From the NCBI GenBank assembly GCA_037576195.1, contig CM075104.1, positions 27,048,211 through 27,112,210 of the forward strand: a stretch of DNA of 64,000 nt, read 5' to 3'. The notes below the pieces were generated by a model. That model was not told the origin of the DNA, made no database searches, and saw only the letters and a list, made by a program, of their open reading frames with translations. Every line of letters begins with the position of its first letter. Position 1 is the first letter of the stretch. Shown here piece by piece: positions 1 through 13,105 of this stretch. The translations under genes and the position numbers were made by a program. Source of the stretch: Phytoseiulus persimilis. Taxonomy: Eukaryota; Arthropoda; Arachnida; Mesostigmata; Phytoseiidae.

Positions 1-3000
1 TCACCCCGGAGAGGATGGAAAGTAATGTCAGATTGGTCCCGGAATCCCTGGATCCAGTTGGAAAGTAATGGTCCAGATTGGTCTCGGAATCACCCCTCCA
101 GAGTTGGAAAGGAAGGGGAATGGTCTCGGAATCACCCCTCCAGAGTTGAAAGTAATGCCAGATTTTCCCGGAATCACCCCTCCAGAGTTGGAAAGTAATG
201 CCAGATTGATCCGGAATCAATCCCCCCTCCAGAGTTGACAAAGTAATGGCCAGATTGGTCCGGAATCCCCTCCAGAATCACCCCTAATGGAGATTGGAAA
301 GTTGGAATGGCCAGATTGGTCCCGGAATCACCCCTCCAGAGTTGGAAAGTAATGGCAGATTGGTCCCAGAATGGACAGAGTTGAAGAAAGTAATGGCCAG
401 ATTGGTCTCGGAATCACCCCTCCAGAGTTGGAAAGTAATGTCCAGATTGGTCCGGAATCACCCCTCCAGAGTTGGAAATGGAAAGTAATGGCCAGATTGG
501 TCTCCCGGAATCACCCCTCCAGAGTTGGAAATCAAATGATTCAGATTGGTTCGGAATCATCCCCCTCCAGAGTTGGAAAGTAATGGCCAGATTGGTCTCG
601 GAATCACCCCTCCAGAGTTGGAAAGTAATGGCCAGATTGGTCTCGGAATCACCCCTCCAGAGTTGGAAAGTAATGGCCAGATTGGTCTCGGAATCACCCC
701 TCCAGAGTTGGAAAGGAATGGCTCAGATTGGTCTCGGAATCACCCCTCCAGAGTTGGAAAGTAATGGCCAGATTGGTCTCGGAATCACCCCTCCAGAGTT
801 GGAAAGTATGGCCAGATTGGTCTCGGAAATCACCCCTCCAGAATTGGTCTCTCGGAATCACCCCTCCAGAGTTGGAGGAATGGCCAGATTGGTCTCGGAA
901 TCACCCCTCCGGTGGAAAGTAATGGCCAGATTCACCTCGGAATCACCCCTCCAGAGTTGGAAAGTAATGGCCAGATTGGTCTCGGACCCCACCCCCCTCC
1001 AGAGTTGGAAAGTAATGGCCAGATGGGTCTCGGAATCACCCCTCCAGAGTTGGAAAGTAATGGCCAGATTGGTCTCGAATCATCCCCCCTCAGAGTTGGG
1101 AAAGTAATGGCCAGATTGATCACCCTCGGAATCACCCCTCCAGAGTTGGAAAGTAATGGCCAGATTGGTCGTTGTGGAATCACCCCTCCAGAAAGAAATG
1201 CCCAGATTGGTCTCCAGAATCACCCCTCCAGTTTGGAAATGGCCAGATTGGTCTCGGAATCACCCCTCCAGAGTTGGAAAGTAATGGCCAGATTGGTCCC
1301 GGAATCACCCCTCCAGAGTTGGAAAGTAATGGCCCATTGGTCCCGGAATCACCCCTCCAGAGTTGGAAAGTAATGTCAGATTGGTCCGGAATCACCCCTC
1401 CAGAGTTCCAGAATGGAAAGTCCCGGAATGGCCAGATTGGTCCGGAATCACCCCCCAGAGTTGGAAAGTAATGGCCATTGCCAATGGTAATGGAATCCGG
1501 AATCCTCCCCCTCCAAGTTGGAAAATAATGGCCAGATTGGTCTCGGAATCACCCCTCCAGACAGAACCCCAAGTAATGGCCAGATTGGTCATCCGAATCA
1601 CCCCTCCAGAGTTGGAAAGTAATGGCCAGATTGGTCTCAGAGAGAATCACCCCTCCAGAGTTGGAAAGTAATGGCCAGATTGGTCCCTCGGAAGAATCAC
1701 CCCTCCAGAGTTGGAAAGTAATGGCCAGATTGGTCCGGAATCACCCCTCCAGAGTTGGAAAGTAATGGCAGAGATTGGTCTCGGAATCACCCCTCCAGAG
1801 TTGGAAAGTAATGGCCAGATTGGTCTCGGAATCACCCCTCCAGAGTTGGAAAGTAATGGCCAGATTGGTCTCCGGAATCACCCCTCCAGTTGGAAAGTAA
1901 TGGCCAGATTGGTCTCGGAATCACCCCTCCAGAGTTGGAAAGTAATGGTCAGATTGGTCCCGGAATCACCCCTCCAGAGTTGGAAAAATGGCCAGATTGG
2001 TCTCGGAATCACCCCTCCAGAGTTGGAAAGTAATAATTCCAGATTGGGTCTCGGAATCACCCCTCCAGAGTTGGGAAAAAAGTAATGGCCAGATTGGATC
2101 CGGAATCACCCCTCCAAAGTGGAAAGTAATGGTCAGATTGAATCCTCGAGAATCACCCCTCCAGAGTGGGAAAGTAATGGCCAGAATTGGTCTCCGGATC
2201 ATCACTCCTCCGAGAGTTGATGAAGTTGGTAATGGCCAGATTGGGGAAGAGGAATCCACCCCTCCAGAGTTGGAAGCCATGGTCCAGATTGGTCCCGGAA
2301 TCAACCCCTCCAGAGTTGGAAGTAATGGCCAGATTGGTCTCGGAATCCCCCCTCCAGCCAGTTGGAAAGTAATGGCCAGATTGGTCTCGGAATCACCCCT
2401 CCAGAGTTGGAAAGTAATCAGATTGGTGGTCCCGGAATCACCCCTCCAGAGTTGGAAAGTAATGGCCAGATTGGTCTCGGAATCACCCCTCCAGATTGGA
2501 AAGTAATGGCCAGATTGGTCTCGGAATCACCCCTCCAGAGTTGGAAAGTAATGGCCAGATTGGTCCGGAATCACCCCTCCCTCCAGAGTTGGAAAGTAAT
2601 GGCCAGATTGGTCTCGGAATCACCCCTCCAGAGTTGGAAAGTAATGGCCAGATTGGTCTCGGAATCACCCCTCCAGAGTTGGAATGGTAATGGCCAGATT
2701 GGTCTCGGAATCACCCCTCCAGAGTTGGGCCAATGGCCAGATTGGTCTCCTCAGAATCACCCCTCCAGAGTTGGAAAGTAATGGCCAGATTGGTCTCGGA
2801 ATCCCCCCTCCAGAGTTGGAAAGTAATGGCCAGATTGGTCTCGGAATCACCCCTCCAGAGTTGGAAAGTAATGGCCAGATTGGTCCCGGAATCACCCCTC
2901 CAGAGTTGGAAAGTAATGGCCAGATTGGTCTCGGAATCACCCCTCCAGAGTTGGAAAGTAATGGCCAGATTGGTCTCATCCCCTCCAGAGTTGGAAAAAT

Positions 3001-6000
3001 GGCCAGATTGGTCTCGGAATCCCCCCTCCAGAGTTGGAAAGTAATGGCCAGATTGGTCTCGGAATCACCCCCAGAGTTGGAAAGTAATGTAAAAAGTAAT
3101 TGGCCAGATTCCCTCCCCGAGAATTGGAAACCCCTCCAGTTGGTTGGGAAGTGGTAATGGCCAGATCACCCACCTCTGGAATCACCCCTCCAGAGTTGGA
3201 AAGTAAGTTGGTTGGAAATGGTCCCGGAATCACCCCTCCAGAGTTGGAAAGTAATGGCCAGATTGGTCTCGGAATCACCCCCCTCCAGAGTTGGAAAGTA
3301 ATGGCCAGATTGGTCTCGGAATCACCCCTCCAGAGTTGGAAAGTAATGGCCAGATTGGTCTCGGAATCCCCCTCCAGAGTTGGAAAGTAATGGCCAGATT
3401 GGTCTCGGAATCACCCCTCCAGAGTTGGAAAGTAATGGCCAGATTGGTCCCGGAATCACCCCTCCAGAGTTGGAAAGTAATGGCCAGATTGGTCTCGGAA
3501 TCACCCCTCCAGAGTTGGAAAGTAATGGTCCAGATTGGTCTCGGAATCCCCTCCAGAGTTGGAAAGTAATGGCCAGATTGGTCTCGAATCATCCCTCCTC
3601 CAGAGTTGGAAATGCCAGATTGGTCTCGGAATCAATCTCCCCCTCCAGAGTTGGAAAGTAATGGCCAGATTGGTCCAGAGAATCACCCCTCCAGAGTTGG
3701 GAAAGTAATGGCCAGATTGGTCTCGGAATCACCCCTCCAGAGTTGGAAAAGTAATCTCCAGATTGGTCCAGAATCACCCCTCCAGAGTTGGAAAGTAATG
3801 GCCAGATTGGTCTCGGAATCACCCCCCTCAGAAGTCAGAGTTGGAAAGTAATGGCCAGATTGGTCTCCAGAATCACCCCTCCAGAGTTGGAAAGTAATGG
3901 CCATTGGTCCCCGGAATCACCCCTCCAGAGTTGGAAAGTAATGGCCAGATTGGTCCCGGAATCACCCCTCCAGAGTTGGAAAAATGGCCAGATTGGTCCC
4001 GGAATCACCCCTCCAGAGTTGGAAGTAATGGCCAGATTCCCCGGAATCACCCCTCCAGAGTTGGAAAACTAATGGCCAGATTGGTCCGGAATCACCCCTC
4101 CAGAGTTGGAAAGTAATGGCCAGATTGGTCTCGGAATCACCCCTCCAGAGTTGGAAAGTAATGGCCAGATTGGTCTCGGAATCACCCCCCCCTCCAGAGT
4201 TGGAAAGTAATGGCCAGATTGGTCCCCCCCCCTTGGAAAAGTTGGAAAGTAATGGCCAGATTGGTCTCGGAATCACCCCTCCAGAGTTGGAAAGTATGGC
4301 CAGATTGGTCTCGGAATCACCCCTCCAGAGTTGGAAAGTAATGGCCAGATTGGTCTCGGGAATCACCCCTCCAGAGTTGGAAAGTAATGGCCAGATTGGT
4401 CTCGGAATCCCCCTCCAGAGTTGGAAAGTAATGTCCAGATTGGTCCCGGAATCACCCCTCCAGAGTTGGAAAGTAATGGCCAGATTGGTCTCGGAATCAC
4501 CCCTCCAGAGTTGGAAAGTAATGGCCAGATTGGTCTCGGAATCACCCCTCCAGAGTTGGAAAGTAATGGCCAGATTGGTCTCGGAATCACCCCTCCAGAG
4601 TTGGAAAGTAATGGCCAGATTGGTCTCGGAATCACCCCTCCAGAGTTGGAAAGTAATGGATTGGTCTCGGAATCACCCCTCCAGAGTTGGAAAGTAATGG
4701 CCAGATTGGTCCTCGGAATCACCCCTCCAGAGTTGGAAAGTAATGGCCAGATTGGTCTCGGAATCACCCCTCCAGAGTTGGAAAGTAATGGCCAGATTGG
4801 TCCCGGAATCACCCCTCCAGAGTTGGAAAGTAATGGCCAGATTGGTCTCCCGGAATCACCCCCTCCAGAGTTGGAAAGTAATGGCCAGATTGGTCTCCGG
4901 AATCCCCAGAGTTGGAAAGTTGCCAGATTGGGAATCACCCTCCAAAGTAATGGCCAGATTGGTCTCGGAATCACCCCTCCAGAGTTGGAAAGTAATGGCC
5001 AGATTGGTCTCGGAATCACCCCTCCAGAGAGTTGGAAAGTAATGGCCAGATTGGTCTCGGAATCACCCCTCCAGAGTTGGAAAGTAATGGCCAGATTGGT
5101 CTCGGAATCACCCCTCCAGAGTTGGAAAGTAATGGCCAGATTGGTCTCGGAATCACCCCTCCAGAGTTGGAAAGTAATGGCCAGATTGGTCTCGGAATCA
5201 CCCCTCCAGAGTTGGAAAGTAATGGCCAGATTGGTCTCGGAATCACCCCTCCAGAGTTGGAAAGTAATGGCCAGATTGGTCTCGGAATCACCCCTCCAGA
5301 GTTGGAAAGTAATGGCCAGATTGGTCTCGGAATCACCCCTCCAGAGTTGGAAAGTAATGGCCAGATTGGTCTCGGAATCACCCCTCCAGAGTTGGAAAGT
5401 AATGGCCAGATTGGTCTCGGAATCACCCCTCCAGAGTTGGAAAGTAATGGCCAGATTGGTCGGATCGGAATCATCACCCCTCCAGAGTTGGAAAGTAATG
5501 GCCAGATTGGTCCGGAATCACCCCTCCAGAGTTGGAAAGTAATGGCCAGATTGGTCACCGGAATCACCCCTCCAGAGTTGGAAAGTAATGGCCAGATTGG
5601 TCTCGGAATCACCCCTCCAGAGTTGGAAAGTAATGGCCAGATTGGTCTCGGAATCCCCCCCCCTCCAGAGTTGGAAAGTAATGGCCAGATTGGTCTCGGA
5701 AACCCCTCCAGAGTTGGAAAACTAATGGCCAGATTGGTAACCGGAATCACCCCTCCAGAGTTGGAAAGTAATGGCCAGATTGGTCTCGGAATCACCCCTC
5801 CAGAGTTGGAAAGTAATGGCCAGATTGGTCTCGGAATCACCCCTCCAGAGTTGGAAAGTAATGGCCAGATTGGTCTCCGGAATCACCCCTCCAGAGTTGG
5901 AAAGTAATGGCCAGATTGGTCTCGGAATCACCCCTCCAGAGTTGGAAAGTAATGGTCAGAATGGTCACCGGAATCACCCCTCCAGAGTTGGAAAAGTAAT

Positions 6001-6245
6001 GGCCAGATTGGTCTCGGAATCACCCCTCCAGAGTTGGAAAGTAATGGCCAGATTGGTCTCGGAATCACCCCTCCAGAGTTGGAAAGTAATGGCCAGATTG
6101 GTCTCGTAATCACCCCTCCAGAGTTGGAAACTAATGGCCAGATTGGTCTCGGAATCACCCCTCCAGAGTTGGAAAGTAATGGCCAGATTGGTCTCGGAAT
6201 CACCCCTCCAGAGTTGGAGTAAGTAATGGCCTTATTGGTCTCAAA
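1..6245. repeat. 45-bp satellite array (family A)
   Basis: About 138 head-to-tail copies of a 45-bp unit that begins GGAATCACCCCTCCAGAG and ends with CAGATTGGTCTC. The array is cut by the left edge of the window and fades out at about 6245, where the last unit runs into AAAACCCCCCCCAGG. Units between about 5034 and 5460 are identical to each other. Units in the first 4 kb carry many small indels and substitutions. Because 45 is a multiple of three, long open frames appear on both strands with a 15-residue period; these are a by-product and not genes. Confidence 0.98.
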
Positions 6246-6425
6246 ACCCCCCCCAGGAATTTTTATGATAGATTTTATGATAGATGTATAGGAGAGGAGG
6301 TGGGGAAGGATATCCGATGACGATGGGATGAGTCTGGCTGGCGTCATAACGGGGCGGTGCACCTTATCGTCAGAATTTGGATGCGGATGACAGTATGGAG
6401 GGGGTCAAAGTTGGGGTAAATCGCG

Positions 6426-6471
6426 AGGGGGGGAGGGGGGGGAGGAGGAGGGGGGGGGGGGGGTGGGTGGC
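6426..6471 (+). repeat. G-rich tract
   Basis: A near-pure purine run with several blocks of four or more G, including one of about 14. It could form G-quadruplexes when single-stranded. It lies 180 bp beyond the end of satellite A. Homopolymer length may be inaccurate in the assembly. Confidence 0.8.
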
Positions 6472-6552
6472 CTATGTCCTTCCCGGAGAGCCGCCCTACA
6501 TTATGCAGTTTGTTCCAAGTCGATCCGATCAATACCAGAGGAGCCTATTGAG

Positions 6553-6579
6553 ACAAACAAACAAACAAACAAACAAACA
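6553..6579 (+). repeat. (CAAA)n microsatellite
   Basis: Roughly six tandem ACAA units in otherwise unique DNA. It is a simple repeat with no associated element recognised. Confidence 0.9.
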
Positions 6580-6951
6580 GACCCTGGATTTTTATTTGAG
6601 ACAGCTGATGAGGCAGGCAATGTGTTGTTGTCGAAATAAATGTTTAGAGGTGTGGGACTTGTTTTCTTCGAGGAAAGAGTGAGCTTTCAATCAAATCCAA
6701 AAAGCCACAAAGGTTCAAGTTGTTTTCAAGCCGTTTACTCTGTGGAACTCCTTCCAGGGAACTCACCGGCGGCCGCTTTCGTTCCAGGCTGCTCCGTGGG
6801 TTTTGCTCGACCTGGAACCAATATTTTAACTACAGAATTTGACAGATTTTCAAACGACTTTTGGCTTCACACTCGGATTTTCACTCCGTTCAGCACGTGG
6901 CTCACTGTAGGAGTGACTTTGGCCTTTGGGAGAGTCTGCGCATGTGTGGTT

Positions 6952-7000
6952 CAGGGCGGGGGTTCTCAAACTGGGATCCGCGGACCCTAGGGGGTCCGTC
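6952..7000 (+). mobile_element. Possible hAT-type terminal repeat
   Basis: The stretch starts CAGGGCGGGGGTTCTCAAAC and continues through GGATCCGCGGACCCTAGGGG. This resembles the CAG-n-GGTTCTCAACC ends of hAT MITEs seen elsewhere in the window (27139, 31508, 54712). No matching opposite end was found, so this is probably one end of a broken copy. Confidence 0.35.
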
Positions 7001-7049
7001 ATCCATTTCTGGGGTTCCGCGCAGTAAGGTGGGTGCGGCAGGACCTCGA

Positions 7050-7258
7050 ATTGCGATCGTATGATGATGTCCCGGGTGGTCTCTGCAATGTGGGCCTCGC
7101 GTTGTCATGTTCAAGGATAACTCCCCGTCTTGTTATGAGGCTGGGTTGCTTCCTGAGCAACGCTTCACACACCCGCTCCAGCTGCGCAGAGTAGACTTCA
7201 GCAGTAACTGTTTTGCCGGGTTTCATGAATTCATGATGTACGATTCCTCTGTTGTTCT
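7050..7258 (-). pseudogene. mariner transposase fragment
   Basis: On the minus strand this reads as the middle of a mariner-family (DD34D) transposase. The blocks seen are PGKTVTAEVYSAQLER, then LLRKQPSLITRRGVILEHDNARP. The final block contains the second catalytic aspartate in HDNARP, which is characteristic of Mos1-like mariners. Only about 70 codons remain of a protein normally near 345 residues, and the helix-turn-helix N terminus and the last catalytic D are missing. No terminal repeats were found around it. It is a dead internal fragment. Confidence 0.8.
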
Positions 7259-8308
7259 TTTGTTATGGTAAACCCGGTCTCGAAAAAAGCAGGGGAGCCC
7301 TCTCTCTACCCGTTGAGCTCTCTCGGGAGATCTGGAGTTGAGACGGAAGCGAAAAACGGACAGTTCTCCCTGAGTACTTAACCCGAATAGACTCTTTATT
7401 CTTGCAGATCCGTAGCCTTTTTATAGCCTATCAGGTAGCCGAACTCAATAGATCGGAGAACTCTCCCAGAACCTGCAAATGACTAGAACATCACCCAACT
7501 CGCGTGTCGGAAACGGATGGGATCTATAGTATTCGGTAATATTCTGGAAGTCGTACTCTCGTCGAAATTGAGATATTTACTTGTGTGTGAGTGGATTCCT
7601 GTTGCATTGAACGTGTAGTAGTTGCTGAATATCCATTCAATATGTTGAATGGAAGCTCGTGCGCTCTCGTAGTTATTGAAGTGGCTTTTGGGAGCTTCTG
7701 CTCCACAAAGACAGGTCCATCCGACGCGTGATTATCTCAAAGTAGTTTGTGATAGGACTGGAGGGTTCGAAGGTAGATCGAAGGTGTGGATCACTAGCTC
7801 ATTTGACAACAAGAGTCACAATGCAAGAGACGTGTGGACTTAAAGGCTGTGCACCCAAAAAGTCCTCGGGTTTTATTCGAAAAATAGGGTCATTATATGC
7901 CTAGAAGGGAAACGTAGCTCGGGCTCCCTCGATTGGTCTAAGTCCAGAGATAAGATGAGTCACATCTTAACATAGGTTGACAGATGGTACGTAGGTCGAA
8001 GAGGTTTCGTAATTTCAGACCCGACTCCGTACTCTTGGCTTCATCGGCACTGGCCGTATCAGTCCCTAACATCTTCTGTCGGGGCTGGAACCCCGATTTC
8101 GTTGCATTTCCCAGACGTCGTGACTTGGGAGTACTGTGAGTCAGCTGAATGTGTCATGCCCTCGGACGCGTGCGAGATCTGAGCACGAAGATTCTGATCT
8201 CCACAATTTTGGAACCTGCAAGTTCATGAGTCGGGAGCTCCAGTTATCTGCGTTTGCATCGTCTATATTTGCTGATATATAATCAGCGTGCACTGATTCT
8301 GGAACAAA
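7259..8308. other. Spacer, nothing recognised
   Basis: About 1 kb with no supportable gene, tRNA or repeat. Position 7856-7880 has a faint match to the satellite B core (AAAAAGTCCTCGGGTTTT), too short to call. Confidence 0.4.
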
Positions 8309-8480
8309 CGTCCAAAAATCCTCGGGTTCGATCGGAACCTCAAGACCATCGTAATTGAATCAGCTAGTCACCGTTCGATTGACTCCGTCTCGGGAACGGT
8401 GTCGAAGATTTTGTAATTGACAGCCGGGCTATGGAGAATAAGAACTCCCAAAAATCTTGGTTTCCCTCCGCTTATCCGAC
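8309..8480 (+). repeat. Relic monomers of satellite B
   Basis: Two diverged copies of the 71-bp unit sit about 1 kb before the main array. One at about 8309-8372 keeps CCAAAAATCCTCGGGTTCGA and TCGTAATTGAATCAGC. Another at about 8432-8480 keeps GAACTCCCAAAAATCTTGG and TATCCGACAG. They are separated by unrelated DNA and are more diverged than anything in the array. They are probably old single copies or seeds of the expansion. Confidence 0.7.
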
Positions 8481-9383
8481 AGGTATTTCGCGCTTCGAGT
8501 TTCCGTCTTTGGACGTGGCGACAAAAACATCCCCCTGAATCGGTGTGCAAAACATGCATTTCTAATTCCCGATTGGAGTGGATAACAGTGTGGGTAAATG
8601 GCAGTGAAGATGATTCACTCTTGGACATAACCCACGACAACGGAGTTCTCCGTCGTCATGACACACAGCAAATCGTCGCTAGCGTCGTTCTCATGACTTA
8701 CAGTTGAAGTACCTACACTTGGTCGGAAAGCTCCCTGAGGGTGTCCTCGCCTCTGGCACTACGGGTGCGCCAGGCTGGGTTAGCGGATGGCTCAATTGCA
8801 TCGGAAAACGCGATAAAATCGAGAAGTACTCATCATTTCGCTGACTCATGCTCCTTTGGAATCCCGAAGGACGGACAGATGCTTACAGGAGAGTCTCCAA
8901 AAGTCCCGCCTTTCGCAGACTCCTTGCCCGATGGCTCGTAAAGCTAAGCGAAGCCTTGAGTCTGCTCTGTTCACACCTACATGTCTGTACACACCCCGCA
9001 AGTGGCGGTTGCGCACAAAAGTCAGCTCAGAAGCCCCAGGTCATCCCGGTGTAGACTGGACATGGGAATCCCGGCCGAGTCCGGCGGCCGGGTCGGATCG
9101 TCGGATGGCTCCAGCAAGGGCTCTAGGTAATAAGACCGGATTCAAGGCGGTTTGCCGACGATTCGGACGGCGAGCAGACCTTAGAAGCGCGCGAATTCTC
9201 AAATATTGAGGGCTCTGGAAACCTATCGCGCAGGAACGGCGGCCTCTTAACCCGAGTCTCAGTAATGAAAGAATCACGCGGAGATCTATGAATGAAATAC
9301 TCAGGAGATCCTCCAATGCTCGGAAAAGCTGTCTGCGAATGAATGAATGGTGGACTATGAATGGTAGATTGCCAAAAACAGCG
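8481..9383. other. Spacer left of satellite B
   Basis: No gene is supported. Several overlapping open frames exist on both strands at 8850-9420 but none has a recognisable motif or intron structure. Confidence 0.4.
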
Positions 9384-9531
9384 GGGGAACCCGAGGATTT
9401 TCGGAGTTCTATCCACATAGCCACGGCTGATTCAATTCCGAATATCCTCGGGCTCCTCTATCCGAAGATTCTCGTAATTGAATCAGCCGTGGCTATGTGG
9501 ATCGAACTCCGAAAACCCTCGGGTTCCTTCA
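9384..9531. repeat. Head-to-head inverted junction of satellite B
   Basis: An arm at 9384-9437 is the reverse complement of an arm at about 9476-9531. The two are nearly identical over about 54 bp and are separated by about 38 bp of partial monomer. All later monomers run in the orientation of the right arm. The structure could form a hairpin and marks the left boundary of the array. Confidence 0.9.
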
Positions 9532-12500
9532 TACGGAGATTTTCGGAATTGAATCAGCCGTGGCTATGTGAATAGAGCTCCGAAAATCCTCGGGAGCTCC
9601 TCCATCCGAAGATTCTCGGAATTGAATCAGCCGTGGCTATGTGGATAGAACTCTAAAAAACCTCGGGTTCCCCATCCGAATATTTTCGTAATTGAATCAG
9701 CCGTGGCTATGTGGATAGAACTCCAAAAATCCTCGGGTTCCTCCATCCGAATATCTTCGTAATTGAATCAGCCGTGGCTATGTGGATGAAACTCCAAAAA
9801 TCCTCGGATTCCTCCATCCGAATATTTTCGTAATTGAATCAGCCGTGGCCATGTGGATAGAACTCCAAAAATCCTCGGGTTCCCCCATCCGAAGATTCTT
9901 AGAATGGAACCAGCCGTGGCTATGTGGATAGAACTCCAAAAATCCTCGGGTTCCTCCATCCGAGTATTTTCGTAATTGAATCAGCCGTGGCTATGTGGAT
10001 AGAGCTCCAAAAATCCTCGGATTCCTCCATCCGAAAATTTTCGTAATTGAATCAGCCGTGGCTATGCGGATAGAACTCCGAAAATCCTCGGGTTCCCCAT
10101 CCGAATATTTTCGTTATTGAATCAGCCGTGGCTATGTGGATAGAACTCCAAAAATCCTCGGATTCCTCCATCCGAATATTTTCGTAATTGAATCAGCCGT
10201 GGCTGTGTGGATAGAACTCGAAAAATCCTCGGGTTCCTCCATCCGAATATTTTCGTAATTGAATCAGCCGTGGCTATGTGGATAGAACTCCAAAAATCCT
10301 CGGGTTCCTCCATCCGAAGATTTTCGTAATTGAATCAGCCGTGGCTATGCGGATAGAACTCCGAAAATCCTCGGGTTCCCCATCCGAATATTTTCGTTAT
10401 CGAATCAGCCGTGGCTATGTGGATAGAACTCCAAAAATCCTCGGATTCCTCCATCCGAATATTTTCGTAATTGAATCAGCCGTGGCTGTGTGGATAGAAC
10501 TCTAAAAATCCTCGGGTTCCTCCATCCGAAGATTTTCGTAATTGAATCAGCCGTGGCTATGTGGATGAAACTCCAAAAATCCTCGGATTCCTCCATCCGA
10601 ATATCTTCGTATTTGAATCAGCCGTGGCTATGTGGATAGAACTCCAAAAATCCTCGGGTTCCTCCATCCGAATATCTTCGTAATTGAATCAGCCTTGGCT
10701 ATGTGGATGAAACTCCAAAAATCCTCGGATTCCTCCATCCGAATATTTTCGTAACTGAATCAGCCGTGGCTGTGTGGATAGAACTCCAAAAATCCTCGGG
10801 TTCCCCCTCCGAATATTTTCGTAATTGAATCAGCCGTGGCTGTGTGGATAGAACTCCAAAAATCCTCGGGTTCCTTCATCCGAAGATTCTCGTAATTGAA
10901 TCAGCCGTGGCTATGTGGATAGAACTCCAAAAATCCTCGGGTTCCTCCATCCGAATATCTTCGTAATTGAATCAGCCGTGGCTATGTGGATGAAACTCCA
11001 AAAATCCTCGGATTCCTCCATCCGAATATTTTCGTAATTGAATCAGCCGTGGCTATGTGGATAGAACTCCAAAAATCCTCGGGTTCCCCCTCCGAAGATT
11101 TTCGTAATTGAATCAGCCGTGGCTATGGGGATGAAACTCCAAAAATCCTCGGGTTCCTCCATCCGAAGAATTTCGTAATTGAATCAGCTGTGGCTATGTG
11201 GATAGAACTCCAAAAATCCTCCGGTTCCTCCATCCGAAGATTTCCGTAATTGAATCAACCGTGGCTGTGTGGATAGAACTCGAAAAATCCTCGGGTTCCT
11301 CCATCCGAAGATGTTCGTGATTGAATCAGCCGTGGCTATGTGGATAGAACTCCAAAAATTCTCGGGTTCCTCCATCCGAAGATTTTCGTCATTGAATCAG
11401 CCGTTGCTATGTGGATAGAACTCTAAAAATTCTCGGGTTCCTCCATCCGAAGATTTTCGTAATTGAATCAGCCGTGGCTATGTGGATAGAACTCCAAAAA
11501 TCCTCGGGTTCCTCCATCCGAATATCTTCGTAATTGAATCAGCCGTGGCTATGTGGATGAAACTCCAAAAATCCTCGGATTCCTCCATCCGAATATTTTC
11601 GTAATTGAATCAGCCGTGGCTATGTGGATAGAACTCCAAAAATCCTCGGGTTCCCCCTCCGAATATTTTCGTAATTGAATCAGCCGTGGCTATGGGGATG
11701 AAACTCCAGAAATCCTCGGATTCCTCCATCCGAATATTTTCGTAATTGAATCAGCCGTGGCTATGTGGATAGAACTCCAAAAATCCTCGGGTTCCCCCTC
11801 CGAATATTTTCGTAATTGAATCAGCCGTGGCTATGTGGATGGAACTCCAAAAATCCTCGGGTTCCTCCATCCGAAGATTTTCGTCATTGAATCAGCCGTG
11901 GCTATGTGGATAGAACTCCAAAAATTCCCGGGTTCCTCCATCCGAAGATTTTCGTCATTGAATCAGCCGTGGCTATGTGGATGGAACTCTAAAAATCCTC
12001 GGGTTCCTCCATCCGAAGATTTTCGTAATTGAATCAGCCGTGGCTATGCAGATAGAACTCCGAAAATCCTCGGGTTCCTCCATCCGAAAATTTTCGTAAT
12101 TGAATCAGCCGTGGCTATGTGGATAGAACTCCAAAAATCCTCGGATTCCTCCGTCCGAAGATTTTCGTAATTGATTCAGCCGTGGCTATGTGGATAGAAC
12201 TCCAAAAATCCTCGGGTTCCTTCATCCGAATATTTTCGTAATTGAATCAGCCGTGGCTATCTGGATAGAACTCCAAAAATCCTCGAGTTCCCCCTCCGAA
12301 TATTTTCGTAATTGAATCAGCCGTGGCTATGTGGATAGAACTTCAAAAATCCCCGGGTTCCTCCATTCGAAGAATTTCGTGATTGAATCAGCCGTGGCTA
12401 TGTGGATAGAACTCCAAAAATCCTCGGGTTCCTCCATCCGAAGATTTCCGTAATTGAATCAGCCGTGGCTATGTGGATAGAACTCCAAAAATCCTCGGGT

Positions 12501-13105
12501 TCCTCCATCCGAAGATTTTCGTCATTGAATCAGCCGTGGCTATGTGGATGGAACTCTAAAAATCCTCGGGTTCCTCCATCCGAAGATTTTCGTAATTGAA
12601 TCAGCCGTGGCTATGCAGATAGAGCTCCGAAAATCCTCGGGTTCCTCCATCCGAAAATTTTCGTAATTGAATCAGCCGTGGCTATGTGGATAGAACTCCA
12701 AAAATCCTCGGATTCCTCCATCCGAAGATTTTCGTAATTGATTCAGCCGTGGCTATGTGGATAGAACTCCAAAAATCCTCGGGTTCCTTCATCCGAATAT
12801 TTTCGTGATTGAATCAGCCGTGGCTATGTGGATAGAACTCCAAAAATTCCCGGGTTCCTCCATCCGAAGATTTTCGTCATTGAATCAGCCGTGGCTATGT
12901 GGATGGAACTCTAAAAATCCTCGGATTCCTCCATCCGAATATTTTCGTAATTGAATCTGCCGTGGCTATGTGGATAGATCTCCGAAAATCCTCGGGTTCC
13001 TCCATCCGAATATGTTCGTAATTGAATCAGCCGTGGCTATGTGGATAGAACTCCGAAAATCCTCGGGTTCCTCCATCCGAAGATTTTCGTCATTGAATCA
13101 GCCGT

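Larger units (their letters stand above)
6246..6951. other. Unique spacer, no gene recognised
   Basis: Non-satellite DNA between the family A array and a hAT-like end. It contains a G-rich run and a (CAAA)n microsatellite, listed separately. The open frames here are short, low in recognisable motifs and show no supported splice structure. Confidence 0.5.

Noticed and set aside
294-6222. Many long open frames on both strands in satellite A (up to 373 codons)
   Set aside because: The 45-bp unit is a multiple of three and contains no stop in several frames, so open frames arise automatically. They break at indels and show no codon bias.
1-6245. CRISPR-like regular spacing
   Set aside because: Units are contiguous with no unique spacers, and the DNA is eukaryotic.
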